Shown here in pieces: positions 39,218 to 49,715 of a stretch of DNA of 64,000 nucleotides. Position numbers and translations under genes: made by a program. Origin of the DNA: Pseudolabrys sp963742345 (GTDB taxonomy: Bacteria > Pseudomonadota > Alphaproteobacteria > Rhizobiales > Xanthobacteraceae); assembly GCA_963742345.1 (NCBI GenBank), contig CAVULO010000008.1:124001-188000 (forward strand). The letters run 5' to 3'. Positions within the stretch are counted from its first letter, which is position 1, and every line of letters begins with the position of its first letter. Under the pieces are notes generated by a model, which made no database searches, was not told the origin of the DNA, and was given only the letters and a program-made list of their open reading frames with translations.

Positions 39218-39386
39218 CGTCATCTCCTGATCTCTACCCACATGGGCGAGTCATCCCGATGACGGAAGACTAGCGAAGACGGTTTTGGCCGCTGTGTTGG
39301 CCATCACAAAAAGACGCATTACCACTGGCGAACCTGCGAAAAGTCGGCCTAACCAGCGATTAGGAACCTTGCGCTACCATCATTGA

Positions 39387-39521
39387 ATGAAAATGCTGTT
39401 CTGGATTGCAGGCTCTTTGGCCGTGGCGGTTTCGCTGGATTCTTGGTTCAATGACGGCCTTTATAGTGGCGCCTTTTTGCAGATGATTTCGGACGCGGCC
39501 TACGGCTTCGGGCTGCATTAA
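39387..39521 (+). CDS. 44-residue small membrane-associated protein
   Basis: This was found by reading short frames directly. The start MKMLFWIAGSLAVAVSLDSW forms one hydrophobic helix, followed by FNDGLYSGAFLQMISDAAYG and a stop at 39519. Similar MKxLFWIAGS small proteins are common in Bradyrhizobium relatives and lack a known function. Upstream binding is weak (TTGA before the ATG). Confidence 0.5.
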   Translation: MKMLFWIAGSLAVAVSLDSWFNDGLYSGAFLQMISDAAYGFGLH

Positions 39522-39928
39522 ACGGGCCAGCCCTTGTTGCATGCTTGTCGCGCGGAGTTGCCGACAGCCATTGGAAATCATTGAAATACAACGACTATTG
39601 CGATGCGCGCAAAAGGGCTCACGCATTTGGACCCTTAGTATTGGCGCCGGCACCACTGCGAGCGCCCTAGCCAGTTTGGGCGGGACATACAGTTATGCCA
39701 ACGCCATCAACGATGCAGCAAATAGCTTTGCCTTAGGGCATCAACGATGCGTGACAAGTCGTGGGGTATAGCGCCACTGGCGGCCCCGCTGGTGCGCAAC
39801 TCGCGACAATCGATAACCGCTCGACCTATCACATGGAGCCAACCGCCACAGGTTGGGCTTTATCGATTTGATGTGCTGAGGGTCAAGCGTTCCGAGCGAC
39901 CAAAGCTCGTGGCGCTCTCTTTTTAATC
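39522..39928. other. non-coding interval with terminator-like hairpins
   Basis: No credible gene is seen; a plus-strand frame at 39541-39771 has no recognisable features. A hairpin-like GAGCGACC...GGCGCTC followed by TCTTTTT lies at about 39893-39922 and could end a plus-strand transcript. Another weak inverted pair (AGCCAACC...GGTTGGGCT) lies at about 39838-39859. Confidence 0.4.
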
Positions 39929-40168
39929 CTAGCGAGGATTAAGCTGGCGCGGTGGCTTAGACGGCTGAGGGACTGATTTAGGCGTAATGGTCCCGGTCAC
40001 GTCGTTCGAGACGGCGCGGGTTTGTTTGTATTCGCGGGCAAACAGGAAAGACCCGATGATGACGCCGCTTAAAAAGATTGCGACGAATGCCAAGCCAGCG
40101 AGGCTTGGAGGTGTCGGATTAACTCCCCACAGTTGCTTGTCCAGGAGGGACTTGTCGCGCCGGTCCAT
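39929..40168 (-). CDS. small single-pass membrane protein
   Basis: The function is unknown. The product is about 79 residues: a charged start MDRRDKSLLDKQLWGVNPTP, one helix (LAGLAFVAIFLSGVIIGSFL), and a polar Pro-rich tail ending PSKPPRQLNPR. Codon use is natural. The alternative GTG start at 40177 adds three residues. The stop lies within a perfect 8-bp hairpin (TTAATCCT / AGGATTAA, 39922-39941). Confidence 0.6.
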   Translation of the reverse strand: MDRRDKSLLDKQLWGVNPTPPSLAGLAFVAIFLSGVIIGSFLFAREYKQTRAVSNDVTGTITPKSVPQPSKPPRQLNPR

Positions 40169-40354
40169 CGGAGGCACTCGAAAGGCTGTTACCGCTTCGA
40201 GGTTGAAACAATGTTCTTAAAAACATCTGAATCCACCAAGAGCCACGATGGAGGCGCTTGCCTACCGACGCGAGAAGACCCGGTTTGTTCTAAAAGCGCT
40301 TCCCAGGGCGCTTCCCAAGGCCGTTTTTCTGGGAAGCAAAGGAGGGCTAAGTGT

Positions 40355-40431
<77 letters not shown>

Positions 40432-40672
40432 GGCCTACACGGTTTAGCCGCAGGCAACCACTCGTGCAAAGGTTCGGCACTAAGATGCGGTGCAAGCCAG
40501 GGAGCAAATTTGCAAGTCCCTGTTTTGCCTGTAAAACTAATGCCTTACAGTAGTTTCTTAGAACGCTCATGTTAATTCTGAAGACAATGACCGAGCCTTT
40601 TGATCGTCGTATCAATTTTAGCGGCTGCGCGGCATGCTCGATCGCGATCATACGCGCCGGAGGTCAGTCCGC

Positions 40673-43600
40673 ATGATTTGTGTCGTTCGAACCGGCCTTG
40701 CGGCTGCACTTCTGGTCCTCTCCTTGGGTCCCGCGATAGCGGCCGAAAAGCCCTTCAAACAAGGCGTGCTCGACGAGTCGGCAATCAAGCTTGGGGCGCA
40801 GATCAAAAGCGACGCTGGCACGGTGACCAAGCCCGCAACGGCGTTGCGCAGGGATGCCGATGCCGCCTTCCAGAAGAATGACTTCCGGACGGGCATGCTT
40901 GTTCTCGGTCAGCTTCTCGCGGTGGCGCCGGATGATGCGTCAAGCTGGCTGCGGCTCTCCCGTACCATTCTTCAAATCAAGCCACGCGATGACCGCGAGA
41001 AGACGCTGTTGCTCGATCGCGCCTCGACGGCCGCTTATATCGCCTACCAGCGGGCAGGCGATCGCGCGCTAGAAGCAGACAGCTTGTCGGTTCTCGGGCG
41101 GACACTTGCCGACCGTCAGCAGTGGCGGGCAGCGCTCGATTCCTTGCGCCTGTCGCTCGAATTGCGCGAGACCGCCGAATTGCGTGGCCAATATGAAAAG
41201 CTGAGGGCCGAGCATGGATTCCGGTTGCTCGACTTTACCGTCGACTCCGATTCGATTTCGCCGCGGGCCTGTTTTCAGTTTTCCGAGGAGTTGCCTGGCC
41301 GCCGCACCGATCTATCGCCCTTTGTCGCGGTCGCGGGCTTGGACCGGCCGGCGATTTCCGCGGGCGAGAAACAGCTTTGTGTGGATGGCCTCAAGCACGG
41401 CGAACGCTATTCGGTGACGCTGCGCGCCGGTCTTCCGTCCGTTGTCAAGGAGACGCTCGCGAAGTCGGCTGACTTCACCATCTTTGTGCGCGATCGCAAG
41501 CCATTTGTACGTTTTTCCGGAAAAGCCTACGTGCTGCCGCGCATCGGCCAACGCGGAATTCCGCTGCTGAGCGTCAATACCAACGCAGTCGTGCTGTCGA
41601 TTTACCGGATAGGCGACCGCAACCTTATCGATACCCTCCTTGGCTACGATTTTCAGCGCAATTTGAGCCGCTATCAGTCCGAGCGCCTGGCCAACGAGCG
41701 TGGCGCCAAGATTTGGGGCGGTGAACTGGCTGTTGAGCCCAAGCTCAATACAGAAGTGACAACGGCTTTTCCGCTCGATCAGGCGATTAAAGATCTCGGA
41801 CCCGGCGTTTACGCCATGACCGCCGAGCCCAAGGATGTCGTGTCCAATGAATACGGCCAGCAAGCGACACAATGGTTCATAGTCTCCGATCTCGGGCTTA
41901 CCGCTTACACCGCTCATGACGGCATTGATGTCTTTATCCATTCGTTGGCGAGCGCCGAGCCACGGGGTGGCGTTGAGGTGCGCCTGGTTGCACGCAACAA
42001 CGAGGTGCTTGCGGTACGCCAGACCGACCGCAACGGTTTCATCCACTTCGAGGCCGGACTTGCGCGCGGGGAGGGAGGCGTTGCACCAGCCGCAATCGTT
42101 GCAACGGAGAAGAACGACTACGCTTTCCTAAGCCTGAAATCACCTGCGTTCGATTTGTCGGATCGCGGTGTTGCCGGACGGCCGGTTCCGGCCGGACTCG
42201 ATGCTTTCGTTTATACAGAACGCGGCGTCTATCGCACCGGTGAGACAGTCGCCGTGACCGCATTGCTGCGCGATGCGCGCGGCTCTGCGGCACCGAATGT
42301 TCCTCTGACGTTGGCAATCGCGCGACCCGACGGCGTCGAATATCGCCGCGCGCTCGTCGCCGACCAGGGCCTCGGTGGCCGTTCCCTGAGTGTGCCCATC
42401 GTCGCTTCGGCCGCGACCGGCACCTGGCGGGTCGTGGCCTACACCGATCCCAAGCGTCCACCGGTGGGCGAGACCACTTTCATGGTCGAGGACTATGTCC
42501 CCGACCGCATCGAATTCGAGCTCACCTCGGCTGCGAAGACAATTTCTCGTGCTGCGCCAGCCCAGCTCAGCATCGAGGGACATTTCCTCTATGGCGCGGC
42601 TGCCGCAAATCTGGAGCTATCAGGCGAGGTGACGATTGCCGCCGCCAAGGAGCTCCCTGGTTTTCCCGGCTATACATTCGGCTTGTTCGATGACCAGGTC
42701 ACGGCGGTCCGTCAGGAACTCGACGACTTGCCAAGCACGGATGCCGCCGGCAAGGCGACGTTTCCAGTCAGGCTCGACAAAGCGCCCGCGAGCGGCCGGC
42801 CATTGGAAGCACAAATCACAGTGAGCATGGCGGAATCGGGCGGTCGCGCGGTCGAGCGCAAGCTCACGCTGCCGGTCACTCCCGATGCTGAGATGCTCGG
42901 AATAAAACCGATATTCTCTGGTCGCTCGCTCGCCGATGGCGCCAATGCCGATTTCGACGTGGTCCTGGTCGCGCCCGATGGCAAGACGCTTCCGAAAAGC
43001 GGGCTGCGTTACGACTTGCTCAGGGTCGAGAGCAACTATCAATGGTTTCGGCAAAACGGCCAATGGGAGTACGAGCCGATCAAGCGCACCGAGCGCGTCG
43101 CGAGCGGGGCGGTAGATGTTGCCGCCGACAAGCCGGCGCGGCTGTCGATGCCCGTGAAATGGGGCCGCTATCGATTGGAGATTTCGACCGGCGCGGCGAA
43201 TGGTCCGATCACGTCGGTCAGTTTTGATGCCGGCTTCTATGCGGAATCGAGTTCAGACACGCCAGACCTTTTGGAAGTCGCGCTCGACAAGCCCGACTAC
43301 AAGCCGGGCGAGACGATGAATGTGGCGGTAACCGCTCGCACGGCCGGTCGTCTCACAGTCAGCGTTTTCACCGACCGTCTCGTCGCCAGTCAATCGCAAG
43401 AGGTAAAAACCGGCGTCGCCCGGATTGGCCTGAGCGTCGGCCGGGATTGGGGTACTGGCGCCTACATGGTTGCTACCTTGCGCCGCCCGCTCGACGCGCC
43501 GACGGACCGCATGCCCGGCCGCGCCATCGGCGTGCAATGGTTCTCGATCGACAAATCTGCGCGCACGGTTTCGCTGGACATGAAGCTGCCGGCAACGATG

Positions 43601-45874
43601 CGGCCGAGTTCAAGGTTGACGGTGCCGATCAAACTCGCCGGCCTTGTTTCCGGCGAGGAGGCGCGCGTTATCGTGACCGCGGTCGACGTCGGCATTCTCA
43701 ATCTCACCAATTACAAGCCGCCGGCTCCCGATGAGTATTATCTCGGGCAGCGCCGGCTCACAGCGGAGATCCGTGACGTCTACGGCCAATTGATCGACGG
43801 CATGCAAGGCGTGCGGGGACAAATTCGTTCGGGCGGCGATGCTGCCGGTTCCGAATTGTCCGGCTCGCCACCGACGCAGGCGCCGCTTGCGATCTATTCC
43901 GGCATTGTTGTCGTCGGCCGCGACGGCACCGCAGAGGTGCAATTCGACATTCCAGCCTTTGCCGGCGCCGTCCGTGTGATGGCTGTAGCGTGGACTAAAG
44001 ACAAAGTTGGCAAGGCTTCCGGCGACGTGGTCGTGCGCGATCCGGTCGTGTTGACTGCCACACTTCCACGCTTCTTGCGTACGGACGACAAAGGTGCGGT
44101 GCAGCTTGAACTCGACAATATCGAAGGCGCAGCCGGTGAATACACTATTGCGGTTATAGCCGACGGTGCCGTCAAGTTCGATGAAGACAAATCGCAAGTC
44201 CTTAAGCTCGCAACGAAGCAGCGCGATCGGATTTCGTTGCCGGTTGTCGCGGCTGGCGTCGGGCCAGGCATGGTCACTGCAAAGGTGAGCGGGCCGGACA
44301 ATTTCGTCCTCGAACGCAGCTATCCGCTCGACGTACGGCCCGCTACGCAAATTCTTATGCGTCGCAGCGTGCGCACGCTCGCCAAAGGCGAGACGCTCAC
44401 GCTCTCGAAGGACCTTTTCGCTGATTTTGTGCCAGGCACGGGGCGTGCCGGCCTATCGGTTGCGGTGTCGACCTCGCTTGATGCCGCTACGTTACTCAAC
44501 GCCCTCGACCGCTATCCGTTCGGTTGTTCCGAGCAAATCACCAGCCGCGCAATGGCGATGCTTTATGTCAACGAGCTAGCTGCACAGGCGCGGTTGGTCT
44601 CGGATGATGAGATTGATCAGCGCATCAAGGATGCCATTCCGCGCTTGCTGACGCGGCAGGACTCAAATGGTTCTTTCGGCTTGTGGACGGTCGGTGGCGA
44701 GGATCCTTGGCTCGATGCCTATGTCACGGATTTTCTGACGCGCGCACGCGAGCGTGGGTTCGATATACCAGCGGCAGCGTACACGCTCGCGGTCGACCGT
44801 CTGCGCAACTACGTCGCAACCGCTCCCGAGCCAAGCAAAAATGGAGGCCGGGAGTTAGCCTATGCGCTCTACGTGCTGGCGCGCAACGGTGCGGTACCGA
44901 TCGGTGACCTGCGTTACATCGCCGACGTCAAGCTTTCGGACGTCGCGACGCCAATTGCAAAAGCACAGATCGCGGCGGCGCTGGCGATGGTTGGCGACAA
45001 GGCGCGTGCCGACAATGTCTATCTCGCGGCGCTTAATGCAATATCTCCCGAGCCGAAGCTTGACGTCGGGCGCGGCGATTTCGGTTCTGCCTTGCGTGAT
45101 GCGGCGGCGTTGGTGACGCTGGCCTCCGAAGGCCGGGCGCCGCAAAAGACGATCGACGACGCGGTGCTGCGGATCGATGGCGCGCGAGCATTGAGTTCCG
45201 GCACTTCGACCCAGGAAGACGCGTGGCTTGTGCTTGCCGCCCGCGCGCTCGCCAAACAGCTCAACGCGATTTCGCTCCGCGTCAATGGCGAAACGCGCCA
45301 GGGCGCTTTTTATCGCAGTTTGCGCACCGACGATCTCGCCGGACCGGTAGCCGTCGCAAACCAGGGGGATGGCAATGTCCAGGCGGTGGTATCAGTGAGC
45401 GGATCGCCACTGACACCGGAACCTGCGACTGAACAAGGATTCAAGATCGAGCGCAGCTATCACACTCTTGATGGCGAAACGGTCGATCCAAGCAAGGCTA
45501 AACAAAATCAGCGCTTCGTGGTGGTGCTCAAGATGACTGAACCGCAGCCGCAATTCGGCCGGGTCATCGTCGCCGACTATTTACCCGCCGGTTTCGAGAT
45601 CGATAATCCGCGGCTGGTGTCCTCTGGAGAGACGGGCACATTGGCATGGATCGCCGATGCGGGAGAACCGGTCAACACGGAATTCCGCGACGACCGGTTC
45701 ACGGCGGCGTTCGAGCGCCATAAGGATTCGTCGTCGGTATTCACTGTCGCCTATGTGGTTCGCGCCGTTTCACCTGGACACTATGTGTTGCCGCAAGCGA
45801 AGGTCGAGGACATGTACAGGCCCGACCGGTTTGGGCGCACCGCAACCGGCACGCTCGAGATCACGCCGAAATGA
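40673..45874 (+). CDS. alpha-2-macroglobulin family protein (YfhM-like), thioester motif present
   Basis: This is intact, 1733 residues from ATG 40673 (an upstream ATG at 40634 would spoil the signal). Bacterial A2Ms act in the periplasm as protease traps. The N-terminus MICVVRTGLAAALLVLSLGP with AIAA is a Sec signal without a lipobox, unlike lipoprotein-type YfhM. Macroglobulin-like repeats follow; LDAFVYTERGVYRTGETVAV is the typical MG2-3 region. The thioester site is YPFGCSEQITSRA near residue 1285, with the CxEQ motif intact. The stop overlaps the pbpC start (ATGA), the classic A2M/PBP1C pair. Confidence 0.93.
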   Translation: MICVVRTGLAAALLVLSLGPAIAAEKPFKQGVLDESAIKLGAQIKSDAGTVTKPATALRRDADAAFQKNDFRTGMLVLGQLLAVAPDDASSWLRLSRTILQIKPRDDREKTLLLDRASTAAYIAYQRAGDRALEADSLSVLGRTLADRQQWRAALDSLRLSLELRETAELRGQYEKLRAEHGFRLLDFTVDSDSISPRACFQFSEELPGRRTDLSPFVAVAGLDRPAISAGEKQLCVDGLKHGERYSVTLRAGLPSVVKETLAKSADFTIFVRDRKPFVRFSGKAYVLPRIGQRGIPLLSVNTNAVVLSIYRIGDRNLIDTLLGYDFQRNLSRYQSERLANERGAKIWGGELAVEPKLNTEVTTAFPLDQAIKDLGPGVYAMTAEPKDVVSNEYGQQATQWFIVSDLGLTAYTAHDGIDVFIHSLASAEPRGGVEVRLVARNNEVLAVRQTDRNGFIHFEAGLARGEGGVAPAAIVATEKNDYAFLSLKSPAFDLSDRGVAGRPVPAGLDAFVYTERGVYRTGETVAVTALLRDARGSAAPNVPLTLAIARPDGVEYRRALVADQGLGGRSLSVPIVASAATGTWRVVAYTDPKRPPVGETTFMVEDYVPDRIEFELTSAAKTISRAAPAQLSIEGHFLYGAAAANLELSGEVTIAAAKELPGFPGYTFGLFDDQVTAVRQELDDLPSTDAAGKATFPVRLDKAPASGRPLEAQITVSMAESGGRAVERKLTLPVTPDAEMLGIKPIFSGRSLADGANADFDVVLVAPDGKTLPKSGLRYDLLRVESNYQWFRQNGQWEYEPIKRTERVASGAVDVAADKPARLSMPVKWGRYRLEISTGAANGPITSVSFDAGFYAESSSDTPDLLEVALDKPDYKPGETMNVAVTARTAGRLTVSVFTDRLVASQSQEVKTGVARIGLSVGRDWGTGAYMVATLRRPLDAPTDRMPGRAIGVQWFSIDKSARTVSLDMKLPATMRPSSRLTVPIKLAGLVSGEEARVIVTAVDVGILNLTNYKPPAPDEYYLGQRRLTAEIRDVYGQLIDGMQGVRGQIRSGGDAAGSELSGSPPTQAPLAIYSGIVVVGRDGTAEVQFDIPAFAGAVRVMAVAWTKDKVGKASGDVVVRDPVVLTATLPRFLRTDDKGAVQLELDNIEGAAGEYTIAVIADGAVKFDEDKSQVLKLATKQRDRISLPVVAAGVGPGMVTAKVSGPDNFVLERSYPLDVRPATQILMRRSVRTLAKGETLTLSKDLFADFVPGTGRAGLSVAVSTSLDAATLLNALDRYPFGCSEQITSRAMAMLYVNELAAQARLVSDDEIDQRIKDAIPRLLTRQDSNGSFGLWTVGGEDPWLDAYVTDFLTRARERGFDIPAAAYTLAVDRLRNYVATAPEPSKNGGRELAYALYVLARNGAVPIGDLRYIADVKLSDVATPIAKAQIAAALAMVGDKARADNVYLAALNAISPEPKLDVGRGDFGSALRDAAALVTLASEGRAPQKTIDDAVLRIDGARALSSGTSTQEDAWLVLAARALAKQLNAISLRVNGETRQGAFYRSLRTDDLAGPVAVANQGDGNVQAVVSVSGSPLTPEPATEQGFKIERSYHTLDGETVDPSKAKQNQRFVVVLKMTEPQPQFGRVIVADYLPAGFEIDNPRLVSSGETGTLAWIADAGEPVNTEFRDDRFTAAFERHKDSSSVFTVAYVVRAVSPGHYVLPQAKVEDMYRPDRFGRTATGTLEITPK

Positions 45875-47922
45875 ATCGCCGGGGGCTAACTTTCGTGAGC
45901 GCCGCCGGTGTAGTCGGCACGCTGTTGCTCGCATGCGCCGCTTGGATTTATTCGCTCGGACCTGCGCCGATCGGCAAGAATCTAGAATATTCGCATGTTG
46001 TCCTTGACCGCGAGGGTAGGCTCTTGCGCGCCTATGCGACCGGTGAAGGGCGCTGGAGGCTACCGGCGACCGAGGAAGATGTTGATCCGCGCTTCGTAAA
46101 GTTACTCTTCGCATACGAAGACAAGCGGTTCCGCAACCATCGCGGCGTGGACCCGCTGTCCCTGGCGCGCGCAGCGATTCAGTTTGCCGTTAGCGGCCGC
46201 ATCGTCTCGGGTGGCTCGACGATCACCATGCAGGTGGCGCGCCTGCTGGAGCCTCGTGAGCACCGCAGTTTGGGCGCCAAGCTGCGGCAAATCGTGCGCG
46301 CATTTGAACTTGAGTATGCACTTGGCAAGGACAAAATCCTCAGCCTTTATCTGACGCTCGCGCCTTACGGAGGAAATCTGGAAGGTACTCGCGCGGCCGC
46401 TTTGGCCTATTTCGGTAAAGAGCCCCGCAAGTTATCTTTGGCCGAAGCCGCATTGTTGGTGACTTTGCCGCAGTCTCCGGGGTTACTCCGGCCCGATCGC
46501 TTTCCTGATGCCGCCCGTGCTGCACGCGACCGCGTGCTCGATCGCGTCGCGTCGACGGGTCTGGTGCCAAACGACGAAATCGCGCGCGCGATATCTCAAC
46601 CAGTGCCGGAAGCACGCAAGCAACTGCCGATGTTGGCGCCGCACGCCGCCGACCAGGTTGTATCGCTGGAGTACGATCGCCGCGTGCATAGGCTCACGAT
46701 TGATCTTTCCTTGCAGAAAACGTTGCAGGAGCTCGCGCGTGAGCGCGCGCAGGCGCTTGGGCCTGACATGTCGGTCGCTATTCTTGCGGTCGACAACGGA
46801 AGCGGCGAGGTAAGGGCGCGTGTAGCCTCCGCTGACTATTTCGATGTACGCCGTGCCGGGCAGGTGGACATGACGCAGGCCTTGCGTTCGCCCGGCTCGA
46901 CGTTGAAGCCATTTATCTATGGCCTCGGTTTCGAAGATGGGCTCATTCACCCGGAAACGCTGATTGACGATAAGCCCAGCCGTTACGGCAGCTACACACC
47001 TGAAAATTTCGATCTAACCTTTCAGGGCACCGTTACTGTGCGCCGTGCGCTGCAAATGTCGCTCAATGTTCCGGCAATTGCAGTGCTCGGTAAGGTCGGC
47101 GTCGATCGTCTGAGCGCGCGGCTGTCGCAGACCGGCGCTGCCCTGGTATTGCCGAAAGGCGAGGCCCCTGGTTTGGCCATGGGTCTCGGTGGAGTCGGAA
47201 TCCGGCTATCGGATCTGGTCATGCTTTATTCCGGCTTGGCGCGGCTTGGCGCGGCGCTGTCATTGACCGAGCGCCTGGACACGATCCCGCAAAATGCCCA
47301 CCGGCTGCTTGATCCGGTTGCCGCCTGGTATGTCGGCAATATTCTTATTGGTGCCCCGCCGCCCGATAACGCGCCGCACGGTCGCGTCGCCTTCAAGACT
47401 GGCACGTCGTACGGCTATCGCGATGCCTGGGCGATCGGGTTCGACGGACGGATGACGATTGGTGTCTGGGTCGGACGGCCGGATGGTGCGCCAGTGCCTG
47501 GCCTTGTCGGTCGCGCTTCCGCGGCGCCAATCCTATTCGGCGCATTCGCGCGTTCGGGATTTGCGCCCTCGGCGTTGCCGCGCGCCCCTAGAGGGACGAT
47601 TTTCGCCGCAGGCAACAAACTTCCACCGCCACTCCAACGCTTTAGCGTCATCAGCCCGGGCGAGGCGATCGAGCCGCCGCGCATCATGTTTCCTCCCGAC
47701 GGCGCACGCCTGGAGGTCTCCGCCGGCGGCCAGATCGACCCGGTCGCACTCAAGATTGCCGGCGGTCGGGCGCCGCTCACCGTCATGGTCAATGGTGTGC
47801 CCTTGGCCGCGCAGAGTGGCCGGGGCACCTTGTTCTTCCAGCCTGATGGTCCCGGCTTTGTGCGCCTGACGGTGATGGACGCACGTGGTGCCGCCGATAG
47901 TGTCACAGTACGGCTGCAATAG
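45871..47922 (+). CDS. pbpC: penicillin-binding protein 1C
   Basis: This is an intact bifunctional class A PBP of 683 residues. After a membrane anchor (VVGTLLLACAAWIYSLGP) comes the GT51 domain with catalytic Glu near residue 83 in FAYEDKRFRNHRGVDP, then GGSTITMQVARLLEPREHRS and LSLAEAALLVTLPQSPGLLR. The transpeptidase domain has SPGSTLKPF (nucleophile Ser at about 343), the SLN triad and KTGTSYGYRDAWAIGF at about 509. A C-terminal BiPBP_C-type beta domain follows. Its start overlaps the A2M stop, so the two are coupled. Confidence 0.95.
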   Translation: MNRRGLTFVSAAGVVGTLLLACAAWIYSLGPAPIGKNLEYSHVVLDREGRLLRAYATGEGRWRLPATEEDVDPRFVKLLFAYEDKRFRNHRGVDPLSLARAAIQFAVSGRIVSGGSTITMQVARLLEPREHRSLGAKLRQIVRAFELEYALGKDKILSLYLTLAPYGGNLEGTRAAALAYFGKEPRKLSLAEAALLVTLPQSPGLLRPDRFPDAARAARDRVLDRVASTGLVPNDEIARAISQPVPEARKQLPMLAPHAADQVVSLEYDRRVHRLTIDLSLQKTLQELARERAQALGPDMSVAILAVDNGSGEVRARVASADYFDVRRAGQVDMTQALRSPGSTLKPFIYGLGFEDGLIHPETLIDDKPSRYGSYTPENFDLTFQGTVTVRRALQMSLNVPAIAVLGKVGVDRLSARLSQTGAALVLPKGEAPGLAMGLGGVGIRLSDLVMLYSGLARLGAALSLTERLDTIPQNAHRLLDPVAAWYVGNILIGAPPPDNAPHGRVAFKTGTSYGYRDAWAIGFDGRMTIGVWVGRPDGAPVPGLVGRASAAPILFGAFARSGFAPSALPRAPRGTIFAAGNKLPPPLQRFSVISPGEAIEPPRIMFPPDGARLEVSAGGQIDPVALKIAGGRAPLTVMVNGVPLAAQSGRGTLFFQPDGPGFVRLTVMDARGAADSVTVRLQ

Positions 47923-47990
47923 CGCCGAATGACAGCGCGGGGGCTTGGGCTTATTGTCCGGCCAAAGTCGCGGGTTCAGGGCGTACTAGG

Positions 47991-49715
47991 GTGAGCATTA
48001 CCACTGACGAGGCACGGCCTTCGATTGCTCCGGCGCGCGGGCTTGCCGCGGCGTTGGACTACGCCACAGGGTCGCATCGCCGCGCAGCAGTGTTGCTCGT
48101 GGCATTCTCGCTGCTCGCCTTTCTCCCGGGTTTTTTCCAGATACCGCCGGTCGACCGCGACGAAGCACGCTTCGCGCAGGCCACTAAGCAGATGCTGGAA
48201 ACGCATGAGTATGTCGACATCCGTTTTCAGAATGAGGTTCGCTACAAAAAGCCGGTCGGTATTTACTGGCTGCAAGCGGCAGCGGTGAAAGCCGGTGAGG
48301 TACTCGGCGTGCCGCAGGCACGAACGACCATCTGGCTCTATCGTTTGCCATCGCTGGCCGGTGCGATCTTTGCTGTTCTGTTGACCTATTGGGCTGCGCT
48401 CGCCTTCGTTGCGCGTCGTGGTGCACTTGTTGCTGCGTTGATGATGGCAAGCTCTGTCCTGCTCGGCGTCGAGGCGCGCCTCGCCAAGACCGATGCGATG
48501 CTGCTGTTCACCTCCGTCGCAGCGATGGGGGCGATGGCGCGCATTTATCTCGCGAGCCAACGCACACCTGAGGTGAAAATCGGCTGGGGCCAACCTGCGA
48601 TCCTGTGGACGGCACTGGCCTGCGGCGCGCTGCTCAAAGGGCCCCTGATCCTGATGTTCGTCGGCCTTACAGCCATCGTGCTCTCGATTGTCGACCGCTC
48701 CGCTCGTTGGCTGTGGTCGCTACGGCCCTTTGCTGGTTTTGTCTGGCTGTTACTCTTGGTGTCGCCGTGGTTTGTGGCAATCGTTGCAAAATCCGGCGGA
48801 AACTTCTTCGTGGAGGCGCTCGGCCACGACATGCTCGACAAGGTGACCAGCGGGCAGGAAGCGCATGGTGCGCCGCCAGGTTTCTATTTTCTCCTATTCT
48901 GGGTGACGTTCTGGCCTGGGTCGATACTGACCGGGCTAGCCGCGCCAATCGTGTGGAAATCGCGGCGCGAGCCGGGCGCACGATTTCTGCTCGCGTGGCT
49001 GATCCCGTCCTGGCTGGTCTTCGAAGCGGTGATGACCAAGTTGCCGCACTACGTGCTGCCGCTATATCCCGCCATTGCTATCTTGATTGCTGGTACTCTC
49101 GAACCTGCCGGTTTGTCCAAGCTGCGTTGGATGGTGCGCGGGACGGTTGGCTGGTTTCTGTTTCCGGTTGTCATCGCAATTGCGGTGTTGATCGCATTCA
49201 TTGTGTTCGGCCGCGATCTTGGTCTCATTGCGTGGCCATTTTCCGCGATCGCTGTGATCTTTGGTTTGTTCGCCTGGTGGCTCTATGAGGTGGACGGCTC
49301 TGAACGCTCCCTATTGCGCGGTATGATGGCCTCAGTGTTTATTGCGATCACTGTCTATGCGGTCACGTTTCCTCTTCTACCGTCAATGTTTCCCAGCGCC
49401 ATGATCGCCGAAGAAATAAACGCGACCGATTGCAAACAGCCGCACGTCGTCTCGACGTTCGCTTATCAGGAGCCGAGTCTGGTGTTTCTGCTTGGTACAG
49501 AGACGCGCTTTACTGATGGTGCGGGCGCGGCCGATTTCCTGCGCTCGGGATCGTGCCATTTCGCTTTGATCGACCCTCGCAGCGAGCGCAGTTTCGTGCA
49601 ACGCGCCGAATCGGTCGGATTGCGCTATTCGCTTATCCAGCGCATGGACGGCTACAATATCAGCATCGGAAAGCCGGTATCGCTGACCGTCTTCCGCTCG
49701 CAGGCAAGCCCATGA
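47991..49715 (+). CDS. ArnT/PMT-type membrane glycosyltransferase
   Basis: This is an intact 574-residue polytopic protein that likely transfers a sugar from a polyprenyl-phosphate carrier to lipid A or another periplasmic acceptor. The N-terminal loop has FLPGFFQIPPVDRDEARFAQ; the Asp/Glu pair is the ArnT/PMT catalytic mark. RYKKPVGIYWLQAAAVKAGE is the next conserved block. About eleven hydrophobic helices follow (for example VWLLLLVSPWFVAIV). The start is GTG 47991, 68 bases after pbpC. The stop overlaps the next ATG (ATGA). The sugar is unknown. Confidence 0.85.
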   Translation: MSITTDEARPSIAPARGLAAALDYATGSHRRAAVLLVAFSLLAFLPGFFQIPPVDRDEARFAQATKQMLETHEYVDIRFQNEVRYKKPVGIYWLQAAAVKAGEVLGVPQARTTIWLYRLPSLAGAIFAVLLTYWAALAFVARRGALVAALMMASSVLLGVEARLAKTDAMLLFTSVAAMGAMARIYLASQRTPEVKIGWGQPAILWTALACGALLKGPLILMFVGLTAIVLSIVDRSARWLWSLRPFAGFVWLLLLVSPWFVAIVAKSGGNFFVEALGHDMLDKVTSGQEAHGAPPGFYFLLFWVTFWPGSILTGLAAPIVWKSRREPGARFLLAWLIPSWLVFEAVMTKLPHYVLPLYPAIAILIAGTLEPAGLSKLRWMVRGTVGWFLFPVVIAIAVLIAFIVFGRDLGLIAWPFSAIAVIFGLFAWWLYEVDGSERSLLRGMMASVFIAITVYAVTFPLLPSMFPSAMIAEEINATDCKQPHVVSTFAYQEPSLVFLLGTETRFTDGAGAADFLRSGSCHFALIDPRSERSFVQRAESVGLRYSLIQRMDGYNISIGKPVSLTVFRSQASP

